From an uncultured Negativicutes bacterium (lineage in GTDB: Bacteria; Bacillota; Negativicutes; Veillonellales; Megasphaeraceae): a DNA stretch of 64,000 nt. The notes under the pieces are model-generated. The model did not search any database. It was not told the origin of the DNA and saw nothing but the letters and a program-made list of their open reading frames with translations. Below, one piece after another: positions 1 through 6,935 of this stretch. The DNA is taken from NCBI GenBank assembly GCA_900752195.1, contig CAADUJ010000020.1:1-64000 (forward strand). The letters run 5' to 3'. Position numbers and translations under genes: made by a program. The stretch's first letter is position 1, and each line of letters starts with the position of its first letter.

Positions 1-73
1 GAACACAGCAGTTAAGCCCGTACACGCCGAAAGTACTTGGTTGGAAGCGACCTGGGAGGATAGGAAGTCGCTG
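1..73 (+). rRNA. rrf: 5S ribosomal RNA, 3' part
   Basis: The first 73 bases match the 3' two-thirds of bacterial 5S rRNA, including the conserved GAACACAGCAGTTAAG-type segment near the window start and the closing GGATAGGAAGTCGCTG segment. The 5' part lies outside the window, so this is the end of an rRNA operon reading to the right. A strong hairpin with a T-run follows eight bases later. The exact 3' end is estimated from the family pattern. Confidence 0.93.
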
Positions 74-81
74 ATTAAGGG

Positions 82-117
82 AAAAAAGAGCATCGACAAT
101 AGTCGGTGCTCTTTTTT
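82..117. terminator. Bidirectional terminator after 5S rRNA
   Basis: A near-perfect inverted repeat (AAAAAAGAGCA...TGCTCTTTTTT) has an A-run on the left and a T-run on the right. It can end the rRNA operon from the left and the minus-strand reductase gene from the right. Confidence 0.9.
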
Positions 118-213
118 GTGCGTACTGGATAGTAGGCAGTAACGTATGCGGTCTGCGAACCGCGATATGTTTTTGGCAACTAGCATCTCGTTTAAGGTGG
201 AGTGATCTTCTCG

Positions 214-1080
214 TTATTTTGTCGTGCGTTTCATGGTATCGAGGTATTCTACTGCCGAAAGGGCTGCGATATTTCCTTCGCCAGCCGCTTTGATGTATTG
301 ATACGGTGTTCCTACAATATCTCCAGCAGCAAAGCATCCGCGTATATTCGTTTTCATGAGCCTATCTGCTTTTATATGATTATCTGCCGTTTCAATTCCT
401 GGTACAAGTTGTTTAGGCGCTATAGAATCGCGGAATATAAAGATGCCCTGTGTTTCGATTTGACTATTTTTCAGGATGAGTTTTTCGACATGTGTCGATC
501 CTACTATTCTCGTCGGTCTGTCTTCTATGATCTGTATTCCTTCGTTTACATGACGTTCACCTTCATACAGGGGGATATAGTAAACTGTTTTTGCCAGAGT
601 TGAGAGGAAGTTAGCTTCGCTTTCTCCTTGGGCTGTCGTTGATACGACGGCAATCGTTTTGTCCTTATATATCGGGCCGTCACAGGTTGCACAATAACTT
701 ACGCCTTTGCCAAGATACGTCTCTTCACCTGGAATGGCTGCATCATATTGAATACCTGTTGCCACGATGATAGATGTTGCTTCATAAGCCTCTTCACTGA
801 CACTGACCATGAAGTAATCGCCCATTGCGTATACGGTGTTAACCCATTGGGCCGTAATCGAAATATTTGCGTTTTTAAGCTGATAGAGAAAATGCCTTTG
901 CAATTCGATACCACTGATATTATAGAAGCCCAAATAATTAGAGATACAATGGGCACGAGCCAGTTTAGGACTCAATTCATCATTTCCAAGGAGAATAAAA
1001 TTTTTCTTACGTATCTTTAATGTCAAGGCTGCAGAAAGTCCGGCAGGACCTGTTCCAATAATAGCGACATCATATCTCAT
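214..1080 (-). CDS. Thioredoxin reductase-like flavoprotein lacking the usual NADPH motifs
   Basis: A 288-residue FAD protein of the thioredoxin reductase fold that should reduce the neighbouring thioredoxin. The N-terminal FAD motif GTGPAG (9-14), redox pair CATC (Cys130, Cys133) and C-terminal FAD segment GCFAAGD (about 248-254) are all present. The second nucleotide-binding domain is unusual. Where NADPH-dependent enzymes have GGGxSA and HRRxxxR, this protein has VVSTTAQGESEA (145-156) and YYIPLYEGER (167-176). It is also about 20 residues shorter than typical TrxB. Ferredoxin-dependent flavin thioredoxin reductases of clostridia are known to lack these NADPH motifs, so ferredoxin or another non-NADPH donor is plausible; that is inference. 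The start follows AAAGGAG. A terminator separates it from the upstream trx gene, so its transcription may rely on read-through. Confidence 0.85.
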   Translation of the reverse strand: MRYDVAIIGTGPAGLSAALTLKIRKKNFILLGNDELSPKLARAHCISNYLGFYNISGIELQRHFLYQLKNANISITAQWVNTVYAMGDYFMVSVSEEAYEATSIIVATGIQYDAAIPGEETYLGKGVSYCATCDGPIYKDKTIAVVSTTAQGESEANFLSTLAKTVYYIPLYEGERHVNEGIQIIEDRPTRIVGSTHVEKLILKNSQIETQGIFIFRDSIAPKQLVPGIETADNHIKADRLMKTNIRGCFAAGDIVGTPYQYIKAAGEGNIAALSAVEYLDTMKRTTK

Positions 1081-1106
1081 TTCTATTCGCTCCTTTCAAC
1101 GGATAC

Positions 1107-1161
1107 AAAAAAGAGCTGCAATGACAGGCGCATAATAAAGCCTATTCGTTGTAGCTCTTTT
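1107..1161 (-). terminator. Terminator between trx and the reductase gene
   Basis: An inverted repeat built on AAAAGAGCT(A/G)CAA and its complement ends in a T-run when read leftwards. It lies immediately after the thioredoxin stop codon and 27 bases before the reductase gene, so it probably ends most trx transcripts and reduces expression of the reductase. Confidence 0.75.
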
Positions 1162-1165
1162 ATGA

Positions 1166-1474
1166 TTAGAGTTGTGCTGTAATACGAGCTTGTAACGGTT
1201 CCTTCGGCATAAATCCTACAATCTGATCGACTTTCTGTCCATTTTTGAAGATGATAATTGTGGGTACTCCCATAATTTCATAGGCTTTGGTTACATCCGG
1301 AGATTGATCAATATCGATTTCAATGAAGTTGGCTTTTTCTTTCATTTCTGCTTCTATCTGTTCTACGATAGGTGTCTGCATTTTACAGGGGCCACACCAG
1401 GTTGCAAAAAATTTAGCGACCGTTATGCCTGTTTTAATTTCTTCATTAAATTGTTCACTGTTTACTAATTTCAT
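1166..1474 (-). CDS. trxA: Thioredoxin
   Basis: A 102-residue cytoplasmic thioredoxin, the normal family length, that reduces protein disulfides. The active site WCGPCK lies near residues 26-31, and the conserved cis-proline segment VPTIIIF follows in the second half. The reading frame extends further upstream, but the ATG at 1474 is preferred: it has GGGAGG about nine bases upstream and starts MKLVNSEQF, as expected for the fold. The adjacent reductase-like flavoprotein is its likely electron donor. An inverted repeat just downstream of a probable promoter may regulate it. Confidence 0.95.
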   Translation of the reverse strand: MKLVNSEQFNEEIKTGITVAKFFATWCGPCKMQTPIVEQIEAEMKEKANFIEIDIDQSPDVTKAYEIMGVPTIIIFKNGQKVDQIVGFMPKEPLQARITAQL

Positions 1475-1564
1475 TGTGACATACCTCCCTTTATGAGTAT
1501 TGCCTCTTATGCTGTATCCTATCCATATCGGAATAGAAATATCCTGGAAAAAGGGCATATGAAA

Positions 1565-1599
1565 ATGCGTATAACGCATATATTCACATGAATATTATA
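1565..1599 (-). promoter_or_regulatory. trx promoter with a palindromic operator candidate
   Basis: Read leftwards, a TATAAT -10 element lies at 1599-1594 with a weak -35. Just downstream of the expected start, 1565-1579 is a perfect inverted repeat, ATGCGT-ATA-ACGCAT, flanked by A/T. Its position fits a repressor site or a 5' UTR hairpin. No matching regulator is identifiable. Confidence 0.5.
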
Positions 1600-1697
1600 A
1601 TCTATTTTAGAAGAATTTGACATATGTTTTTTAAGATAATTGATATTTTTACGAATTATTTTTGAATCGCACCATGTAAAAAGATAAAAGAACCGTC

Positions 1698-3149
1698 TCA
1701 TTTCTGTGGAATCTCTTCTGTACGCGCAAAGATAGCCGTTACAGTTGTACCTTCATGCAGTTTGCTTTCCAGTTTTAATGTCGCATTGTTTCCTTTAGCG
1801 ATGTATTTGGCAATAGCAAGACCTAATCCGGATCCACCGGTTTCTTTTGCCCGCGACGAATCGACACGGTAGAAGCGTTCAAAAACGCGGTCTAAATCCT
1901 TTTCGGGAATGCCGATGCCTGTATCTCTGATTCTAAAGGCAACAGTAGTGTCATCACATTCGCAGGATAATAAGATGTGTCCGTCTTTAGGGGTATACTT
2001 CAAGGCATTGTCAATGAAGATGCGGAGCATTTGCTTCACACTTCCTTCTTCCGCATAGATATGAGCGCTATCGTTGCGTTCAATGTGGATTTCCCTGTCG
2101 TCAGCAATGAGGATACTGGCATTATATACTTCGTCGAGAAGGCTCGCTGTTTCAATGAGACTGAAGTGCGTTTCCAGGGTTCCTCCTGTCGAACGGGCGA
2201 AGAAGAGGAGCCTTTCAATCAAGGACTGCATATAGCCTGTTTCTGTCTTGATAGCCGTAATGCTTTCATCGAGAACGGTGGCATCGTTTTTTCCCCACCG
2301 ATCAAGCAGATTGATATAGCCACTGATGACTGTAAGAGGTGTACGCAATTCGTGGGATGCATTACTGATGAATTGTTGCTGTTGTTTATACCCATATTCA
2401 ATCCTGTCTAACGCCGAGTTGATGGAATCGATGAGGTCACGGATTTCTGTTTCCTTCAAGGATTTTTCGGGCAAATTAATACGTTCGTTGAGTCGGGCCA
2501 CTTCAATTTCCTTCAAAGCCTTATTGATGAGATTCAAGGGCTCCATGGATTTTTTCATCAAATAAATTCCTGATAAAATGGTTAAAATCAGGCTGATGAG
2601 GACGGAAGCCAGAAGTTGTTTTGACAGTAATGATATAAAGGCATTCTCTTTGTCGGGAACTCGGGAAAAGCGCAGATAATAGGTGCCGTTTTGTGGATCA
2701 CTCCACTCCTTATAGTAGGAAAAGACGTTTGTTTCGTTGCCCTGTATGCTCATAGGAAGGGCAATGGCACCATTACTGCGGATCGCATCATCAATGTAGC
2801 GGTCGCTAAGGTTTTTCATCGTATGTGCAGGGGCATTATCCATGATGAGTTTCCCTGATTGGTCATAGATTTGAAGGTTGACGAAAGGTTGTATATTCGA
2901 TCTTGTAAAGACCGATGTGTCCATCCGGTTCGTCTGTGTCAAATATTCTTGTACCGATTTTGCGCTCGTGTATAAATCCTGCTCGATGGATTTTGTCATG
3001 ATATAATGGACGCTTGTAACGGTTGTGACTGAAACGATGAGTAAGATGACAAAGACGATGAACGAGTAGAGAAGTACCATTTTGGCAAACAAAGGCATGA
3101 TAAAAAGAGACTTTCTTTTCTCAACAAAGTGTTTAATCCTTTGCCACAT
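1698..3149 (-). CDS. Sensor histidine kinase (OmpR-family two-component system)
   Basis: A 483-residue membrane histidine kinase. Segments in order: membrane helix about 24-50, extracytoplasmic sensor about 51-172, second helix about 175-198, HAMP about 200-252, HisKA with the phosphorylated His266 in SNASHELRTPL, and an ATPase domain with NALKYTP (N-box), DTGIGIP (G1) and GGSGLGLAIAKY (G2). The layout resembles ArlS/CssS-type kinases, but the ligand cannot be told. Its start overlaps the end of the response-regulator gene by 17 bases, so the two are co-transcribed and probably translationally coupled. Sites resembling OmpR-type operators near this locus and before the pilus operon suggest possible targets. 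Confidence 0.93.
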   Translation of the reverse strand: MWQRIKHFVEKRKSLFIMPLFAKMVLLYSFIVFVILLIVSVTTVTSVHYIMTKSIEQDLYTSAKSVQEYLTQTNRMDTSVFTRSNIQPFVNLQIYDQSGKLIMDNAPAHTMKNLSDRYIDDAIRSNGAIALPMSIQGNETNVFSYYKEWSDPQNGTYYLRFSRVPDKENAFISLLSKQLLASVLISLILTILSGIYLMKKSMEPLNLINKALKEIEVARLNERINLPEKSLKETEIRDLIDSINSALDRIEYGYKQQQQFISNASHELRTPLTVISGYINLLDRWGKNDATVLDESITAIKTETGYMQSLIERLLFFARSTGGTLETHFSLIETASLLDEVYNASILIADDREIHIERNDSAHIYAEEGSVKQMLRIFIDNALKYTPKDGHILLSCECDDTTVAFRIRDTGIGIPEKDLDRVFERFYRVDSSRAKETGGSGLGLAIAKYIAKGNNATLKLESKLHEGTTVTAIFARTEEIPQK

Positions 3150-3816
3150 AGCCTACTCCTCGAATCGTATGGATATATTTTTTGCCAAGAGTCGTACCTA
3201 GTTTTCCGCGGATATACCGGATATATACGTCGACGACATTAGTATCACCTACGTAATTGTAGCCCCATACTTCATGTAAAATGCGTTCACGCGTAATGAC
3301 GACGTTTTTATTTTTGACGAGGAAGGCCAGAAGGTCGAATTCCTTTTTGGTCATCAAAATGGGGCGGCCATTAATTTCCGCTTCATGGCGATCAAGATAG
3401 AGAACCATATCCTGGAGATGCAGGACCGTTTCCATATCGTCCACATGGGGATGGTCACGCAGGAGTACGCGGACACGTGCCAGAAGTTCCTTACTGTTAA
3501 ATGGTTTCGTCAAGTAGTCATTCGCACCCAAGTCAAGGCCGGCTACTTTGGTCTCTACGTCATCTTTAGCAGAGATGAACATAATCGGTACCGTTGATAC
3601 TTCACGGGTCCGTCGGCATAGTTCCAGGCCATCTATATCAGGAAGCATGACGTCTAATAAAAGGAGATCAAAATGCTCCTGACCGATTTTATCCAGAGCA
3701 TCAGCACCGTTGCGTTCAACTGTGCACTGATAGCCTTCATGTTCTAATTCCATTTCGATGAAGCGGGATATTTTTTTCTCGTCTTCAACGAGTAAAATAT
3801 GAACTTGCTCATCCAT
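3133..3816 (-). CDS. OmpR/PhoB-family response regulator
   Basis: A 227-residue DNA-binding response regulator. The receiver domain (about 5-120) has the acidic pair ED near residue 11, the phospho-acceptor Asp55 in LLLDVMLPD, a Thr/Ser switch position in FISAKDD and the conserved Lys in YLTKPF. The C-terminal winged helix (about 130-225) has EFDLLAFLV and the recognition-helix segment NVVDVYIRYIR ending in RGVGYV. This resembles ArlR/PhoB-type regulators. It is the first gene of the pair with the kinase. The promoter reading leftwards has a TATAAT near 3860 with a poor -35, which suggests activation, possibly autoregulation. Confidence 0.94.
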   Translation of the reverse strand: MDEQVHILLVEDEKKISRFIEMELEHEGYQCTVERNGADALDKIGQEHFDLLLLDVMLPDIDGLELCRRTREVSTVPIMFISAKDDVETKVAGLDLGANDYLTKPFNSKELLARVRVLLRDHPHVDDMETVLHLQDMVLYLDRHEAEINGRPILMTKKEFDLLAFLVKNKNVVITRERILHEVWGYNYVGDTNVVDVYIRYIRGKLGTTLGKKYIHTIRGVGYVAKD

Positions 3817-3961
3817 TTTACTAAACCTCCTTGGAAAAAAATCGATGAGAATCTCTATATATTATACATTACTTATGATATTTTTTATACTATATTTTCC
3901 AAAATTGAAATATTGATATGAATAAATGGCATTTTTAGCTGGAGAAATGGGGAAATAAAAA

Positions 3962-4016
3962 TTTAATCTAATTTTAATCTAAATTGCATTTACTTTTCTA
4001 AATAAACTGCTATTAT
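3962..4016 (+). promoter_or_regulatory. 11-bp direct-repeat operator candidate and promoter of the small RNA
   Basis: TTTAATCTAA occurs at 3962-3971 and again at 3973-3982, an 11-bp period typical of tandem OmpR/PhoB-family monomers. Seven bases further lies TTTACT (3989-3994), a 16-base spacer and TATTAT (4011-4016). A direct-repeat site abutting the -35 is the usual layout for PhoB-type activation. The reverse complement, GATTAAAATTAGATTA, closely matches the site at 32309-32324 in front of the pilus operon. Confidence 0.6.
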
Positions 4017-4022
4017 AAGAGG

Positions 4023-4173
4023 TGTAGAAGGAATCTACGATACGTCAGAGATGCAAGTCGTTCATAAACCCCTCGAACACCCCTATCTTGTATCTTTGGC
4101 AAAGGAGAGTATTATCATCCCCCGGTAATACTTACAGAGAAAAGAACTGGCTCCCCTCGCCGGTTCTTTTTTT
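4023..4173 (+). ncRNA. Predicted small regulatory RNA with C-rich loops
   Basis: A transcript of about 150 bases is bounded by the promoter at 3989-4016 and an intrinsic terminator at 4140-4173 (AAAAGAAC...GTTCTTTTTTT). Predicted elements are a short hairpin GTAGA-AGGAA-TCTAC near its 5' end, unpaired ACCCCTC and ACCCCTA segments, and a 7-bp stem AGTATTA/TAATACT (4108-4132) whose loop holds TCCCCC. C-rich single-stranded motifs are known in Firmicutes small RNAs such as RsaE, where they pair with ribosome binding sites. A 25-codon frame (4051-4128) lies inside but has no well-placed ribosome site. Existence and function are inference from layout. Confidence 0.55.
4140..4173 (+). terminator. 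Intrinsic terminator of the predicted small RNA
   Basis: The stem AAAAGAACTGGC pairs with GCCGGTTCTTTT around a CTCCCCTC-type loop and is followed by seven T. It lies upstream of a separate promoter for ferredoxin, so it ends an independent transcript. Confidence 0.88.
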
Positions 4174-4266
4174 GTATTTCTACAGTTCTAAATGCTATAT
4201 TTTTTTTAGTTCCTCTAGGTACTTTAAATAAGGCATACGTCAAAAACTGCACTGTTAGGGTGCTGA

Positions 4267-4294
4267 TTGACATTTTTTTTCTTTCGTGTAATAA
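4267..4294 (+). promoter_or_regulatory. Ferredoxin promoter
   Basis: A consensus TTGACA (4267-4272), a 16-base T-rich spacer and TAATAA (4289-4294). It predicts a start near 4301 and a leader of about 50 bases before the ferredoxin ribosome site. This is a strong promoter, in keeping with an abundant electron carrier. Confidence 0.8.
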
Positions 4295-4349
4295 TGAGGT
4301 TGGTGAAGAGAGAATACTCTCTGGTGAATAATTTTTGGAGGTGAAAGAC

Positions 4350-4514
4350 ATGCATGTAATTACTGATGAATGCGTAAAATGCGGTTCCTGCGCTGGCACT
4401 TGCCCGACTGGTGCTATCGAAGAAGGCGAAACCAAGTACGTTGTAACTGACGCTTGTGTTGACTGTGGTTCTTGCGAATCCGTTTGCCCGACTGGCGCAA
4501 TTGTTGCTGAATAA
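4350..4514 (+). CDS. 2[4Fe-4S] ferredoxin
   Basis: A 54-residue clostridial-type ferredoxin that carries low-potential electrons between oxidoreductases such as pyruvate:ferredoxin oxidoreductase, hydrogenase and electron-bifurcating flavoproteins. Two cysteine motifs, CVKCGSCAGTCP (8-19) and CVDCGSCESVCP (36-47), each CxxCxxCxxxCP, supply the ligands of two clusters. Length and sequence closely resemble the Megasphaera elsdenii ferredoxin as I recall it, the best taxonomic clue in the window. It is monocistronic, with a consensus promoter, a strong TGGAGGTG ribosome site and a terminator. The codons are those of a highly expressed gene. It could also feed the NADPH-motif-less reductase nearby. 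Confidence 0.97.
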   Translation: MHVITDECVKCGSCAGTCPTGAIEEGETKYVVTDACVDCGSCESVCPTGAIVAE

Positions 4515-4532
4515 TAAGCAGTTAACCTATGG

Positions 4533-4563
4533 AAAAAGGAGACATGTATTTGTCTCCTTTTTT
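4533..4563 (+). terminator. Ferredoxin terminator
   Basis: AAAAAGGAGACA and TGTCTCCTTTTTT form a perfect hairpin with a five-base loop and a T-run, 18 bases after the ferredoxin stop. Confidence 0.92.
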
Positions 4564-4897
4564 CGTATGTGCAGAACTTCACAATTTCCGACTTTGCCTC
4601 CTTCGCAAGATCGATGAGTAAGTGCTTTGCACTCCTGGTTTTAGGGCAAAAGGCCCGTGTCCGCTCACCAAGGGGACTACGGGGGACTACAGCTGAGGCC
4701 TATAATTGGAACAACGATACTTTTTTCGGGCAAGGCGGCAGCACTGCTACGTCGATTGACGATGACGCCGATAACACGTGGGGAGGACGTGCTGGTCCAG
4801 CGATAAGGACCGCTCCTCCCGTGCATACGTTGCATTCCCCTACGTTCTATGATAGGATAAAGGCGGTTGGTTCCACTCTTTTTAGCAGGAGGTAGCA
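4564..4897 (+). other. Non-coding leader of lspA with several predicted hairpins
   Basis: This 334-base stretch holds no convincing gene. A 108-codon frame crosses it but has no family resemblance or ribosome site. It contains GGGC-AAAAG-GCCC, a tandem GGGGACTAC repeat (4672-4690) and a long imperfect hairpin at 4775-4823 in which GGGAGGA, GC and GGTCC pair with GGACC, GC and TCCTCCC. No T-run follows the long hairpin. A TATAAT sits at 4701-4706 without a good -35. It may be a structured 5' UTR for lspA. It matches no riboswitch class that I recognise. Confidence 0.4.
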
Positions 4898-5335
4898 GTG
4901 AGAATCCTTTGGATTGCATTATTTTTGACAGCCTTTGATCAAATCAGTAAATATCTGATTCGTCAGTGGATGGTACTCCATGAATCCATTCCGGTTATAC
5001 CGGGATTTTTTCATATCACCTATATTTTAAATAAAGGGGCTGCTTTTGGCATAATGGAAAATCAACGCTGGATTTTTTTAGCCATTGCCATTGCCTTGTT
5101 TATCTTGTATTTCTGTATACGCAAACGCTTGCCGACGTCCTGGATGGTCCAATGGGGCTCAGGACTCTTATTAGGAGGCGCGTTGGGAAACGCGCTGGAT
5201 CGGTTTTTGCGGAGTGCTGTTACGGATTTTTTCGATTTTCAAATCTGGCCTATTTTTAACATTGCCGACATTGGCATCGTTTGTGGTGTAGGCCTGTTAT
5301 TCTTGTATTGCTGGACCAATGGTTCAGAGTCATGA
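4898..5335 (+). CDS. lspA: Lipoprotein signal peptidase
   Basis: A 145-residue integral membrane aspartic peptidase that cleaves signal peptides from diacylglyceryl-modified prolipoproteins. About four membrane helices are visible. The family motifs are present: DQISKYL near the N-terminus, NKGAAFG around residue 46, GNALDRF around residue 100 and FNIADIGI around residue 127, with the two catalytic aspartates in the last two. It starts with GTG after AGGAGG, seven bases away. It leads an lspA-rluD-pyrR operon, a common order in Firmicutes. Confidence 0.95.
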   Translation: MRILWIALFLTAFDQISKYLIRQWMVLHESIPVIPGFFHITYILNKGAAFGIMENQRWIFLAIAIALFILYFCIRKRLPTSWMVQWGSGLLLGGALGNALDRFLRSAVTDFFDFQIWPIFNIADIGIVCGVGLLFLYCWTNGSES

Positions 5336-5342
5336 GGTGTCT

Positions 5343-6257
5343 ATGGAAGAAAAGACTTTATGGGCTAGTGAGAAGGATGAAGGGAAACGGCTTGATGTCT
5401 TTCTGACAGAAGCCATGGATATTTCCCGTAGCTTTGCGACACAACTGATTGCAGACAAACATGTTCATATAGGCGATAAAAAAGTAAAGCCCAGTTATCG
5501 CATGAGTCGTGGCGACACCGTCGTCGTAGCCTGGGAAGCACAGGAAGAATTACGTGCTGTGCCTCAGGATATTCCTCTCGACATCATTTATGAAGATGCA
5601 CACATCATCGTCATCAACAAGCCGCGGGGAATGGTCGTCCATCCGGCGCCAGGTAATCCGGATGGAACACTTGTAAACGCCTTATTATACCATTGTCAAG
5701 GCGAACTTTCTGGCATCAATGGCATTATCCGGCCAGGTATCGTCCATCGCCTGGATAAGGATACATCAGGCGTCATGGTGGCTGCAAAGTCGGATGAAGC
5801 ACATCGTGGTCTGGCTGCACAAATAAAAGCCCATACGGCCCATCGGACGTACTGGGCACTCGTACATGGTAATATTGTTGAAGAAAAGGGCGTTGTCGAA
5901 GCGCCTATCGGACGCCATCCTAAAGATCGAATCAAGATGGCGGTAACCTTTAAGGGCGGCCGTGATGCCATTACGCATTTTACTGTCATAAAACGCTATG
6001 GCGATTTGACGTGGGTCGAATGTAAGCTCGAAACGGGCCGGACCCATCAAATCCGCGTGCACATGGCTTATATCCATCATCCCGTTGTCAACGATCCTTT
6101 ATATGGCTATAAAAAAGATGATTTTCCTATTGACGGGCAGGCGCTTCATTCCCATGCGCTAGACTTAGTCCATCCCATTACAGGAGAAGCCATGCATTTT
6201 GAAGCGGCGACGCCGCAAGATTTTCTCGATTGCCTGAAGAAGGCGGAATCGCACTAA
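5343..6257 (+). CDS. rluD: RluA/RluD-family 23S rRNA pseudouridine synthase
   Basis: A 304-residue pseudouridine synthase acting on large-subunit rRNA. It has an N-terminal S4 RNA-binding domain (about 10-75) and the catalytic motif HRLDKDTSG with the essential Asp. Near the C-terminus it has TGRTHQIRVH, another family signature. An ATG at 5319 lies in frame, but the ATG at 5343 is preferred because GAGGTG lies five bases upstream; that ribosome site overlaps the lspA stop and implies translational coupling. Which uridines it modifies cannot be read from the sequence; RluD is the closest label. Confidence 0.88.
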   Translation: MEEKTLWASEKDEGKRLDVFLTEAMDISRSFATQLIADKHVHIGDKKVKPSYRMSRGDTVVVAWEAQEELRAVPQDIPLDIIYEDAHIIVINKPRGMVVHPAPGNPDGTLVNALLYHCQGELSGINGIIRPGIVHRLDKDTSGVMVAAKSDEAHRGLAAQIKAHTAHRTYWALVHGNIVEEKGVVEAPIGRHPKDRIKMAVTFKGGRDAITHFTVIKRYGDLTWVECKLETGRTHQIRVHMAYIHHPVVNDPLYGYKKDDFPIDGQALHSHALDLVHPITGEAMHFEAATPQDFLDCLKKAESH

Positions 6258-6269
6258 GGAGGAGCGAAC

Positions 6270-6812
6270 ATGTGGAAGATAAAGACCGTCCTTATGGATG
6301 ATAAGGCCATGGGGCGAGCCATTCGCCGCATAGCCCATGAAATCATCGAGCGCAATAAGGGCCTCGATAACATGCTTATCGTCGGTATCCACACGCGGGG
6401 AGTCCCTTTGGCTAAACGCCTTTCACGGGAGCTCAATGCCATTGAAGGAAATCATGTTCCCGTATACGACCTGGATATTTCGGCGTATCGTGATGACTAC
6501 AAAAAAAGTACGATCAGCACTGTTAGTAGCGAGTCAAAGCGATTCGATGCTGATGGAAAAACGATTATTCTCGTTGACGATGTACTCTTTACAGGCCGGA
6601 CAGTCCGGTCGGCGCTGAATGCGATTATGGAATTAGGTCGTCCCCGGTTCATCGAGCTGGCTGTCCTCGTTGATAGAGGGCACCGCGAATTACCTATCCG
6701 GGCCGATTATGTTGGAAAAAATGTGCCTACATCCCTTGTAGAAGACGTGTCTGTTCAAATGAAAGAAGTCGACGAGAAAGACTGTGTCATCCTCAGGGAA
6801 CAGATGAAATAA
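6270..6812 (+). CDS. pyrR: PyrR, pyrimidine operon attenuator / uracil phosphoribosyltransferase
   Basis: A 180-residue protein of normal PyrR length. In Firmicutes PyrR binds UMP and anti-antiterminator loops in pyr mRNA, and has uracil phosphoribosyltransferase activity. The phosphoribosyltransferase motif TIILVDDVLFTGRT lies at about 98-111, and the N-terminal VGIHTRGVPLA segment (about 38-48) is typical. It follows rluD by 12 bases with AGGAG upstream and is ended by a terminator. No other pyr gene and no PyrR-binding leader is visible here, so it would act elsewhere. Confidence 0.93.
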   Translation: MWKIKTVLMDDKAMGRAIRRIAHEIIERNKGLDNMLIVGIHTRGVPLAKRLSRELNAIEGNHVPVYDLDISAYRDDYKKSTISTVSSESKRFDADGKTIILVDDVLFTGRTVRSALNAIMELGRPRFIELAVLVDRGHRELPIRADYVGKNVPTSLVEDVSVQMKEVDEKDCVILREQMK

Positions 6813-6819
6813 GAGAGAT

Positions 6820-6858
6820 AACGCTGTATTGGTTTTGGTGCTGATGCAGCGTTTTTTT
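6820..6858 (+). terminator. Terminator of lspA-rluD-pyrR
   Basis: AACGCTG and CAGCGTT pair with a further AT step, followed by seven T, eight bases after the pyrR stop. Confidence 0.85.
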
Positions 6859-6935
6859 ACGATGTTCTTCCTCTGGAGTGTACTCCATGTTGTATGATAC
6901 AAGTATACATTTCAAGGGAAGAGAGGAGAATCATT

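Noticed and set aside
4051..4128. A 25-codon frame inside the predicted small RNA
   Set aside because: The nearest purine-rich sequence is about 18 bases upstream of its ATG, too far for a ribosome site. Kept only as a note in the RNA entry.
4569..4895. A 108-codon open frame between ferredoxin and lspA
   Set aside because: It has no recognisable family, no ribosome site and covers predicted hairpins; its composition does not look like the neighbouring genes.
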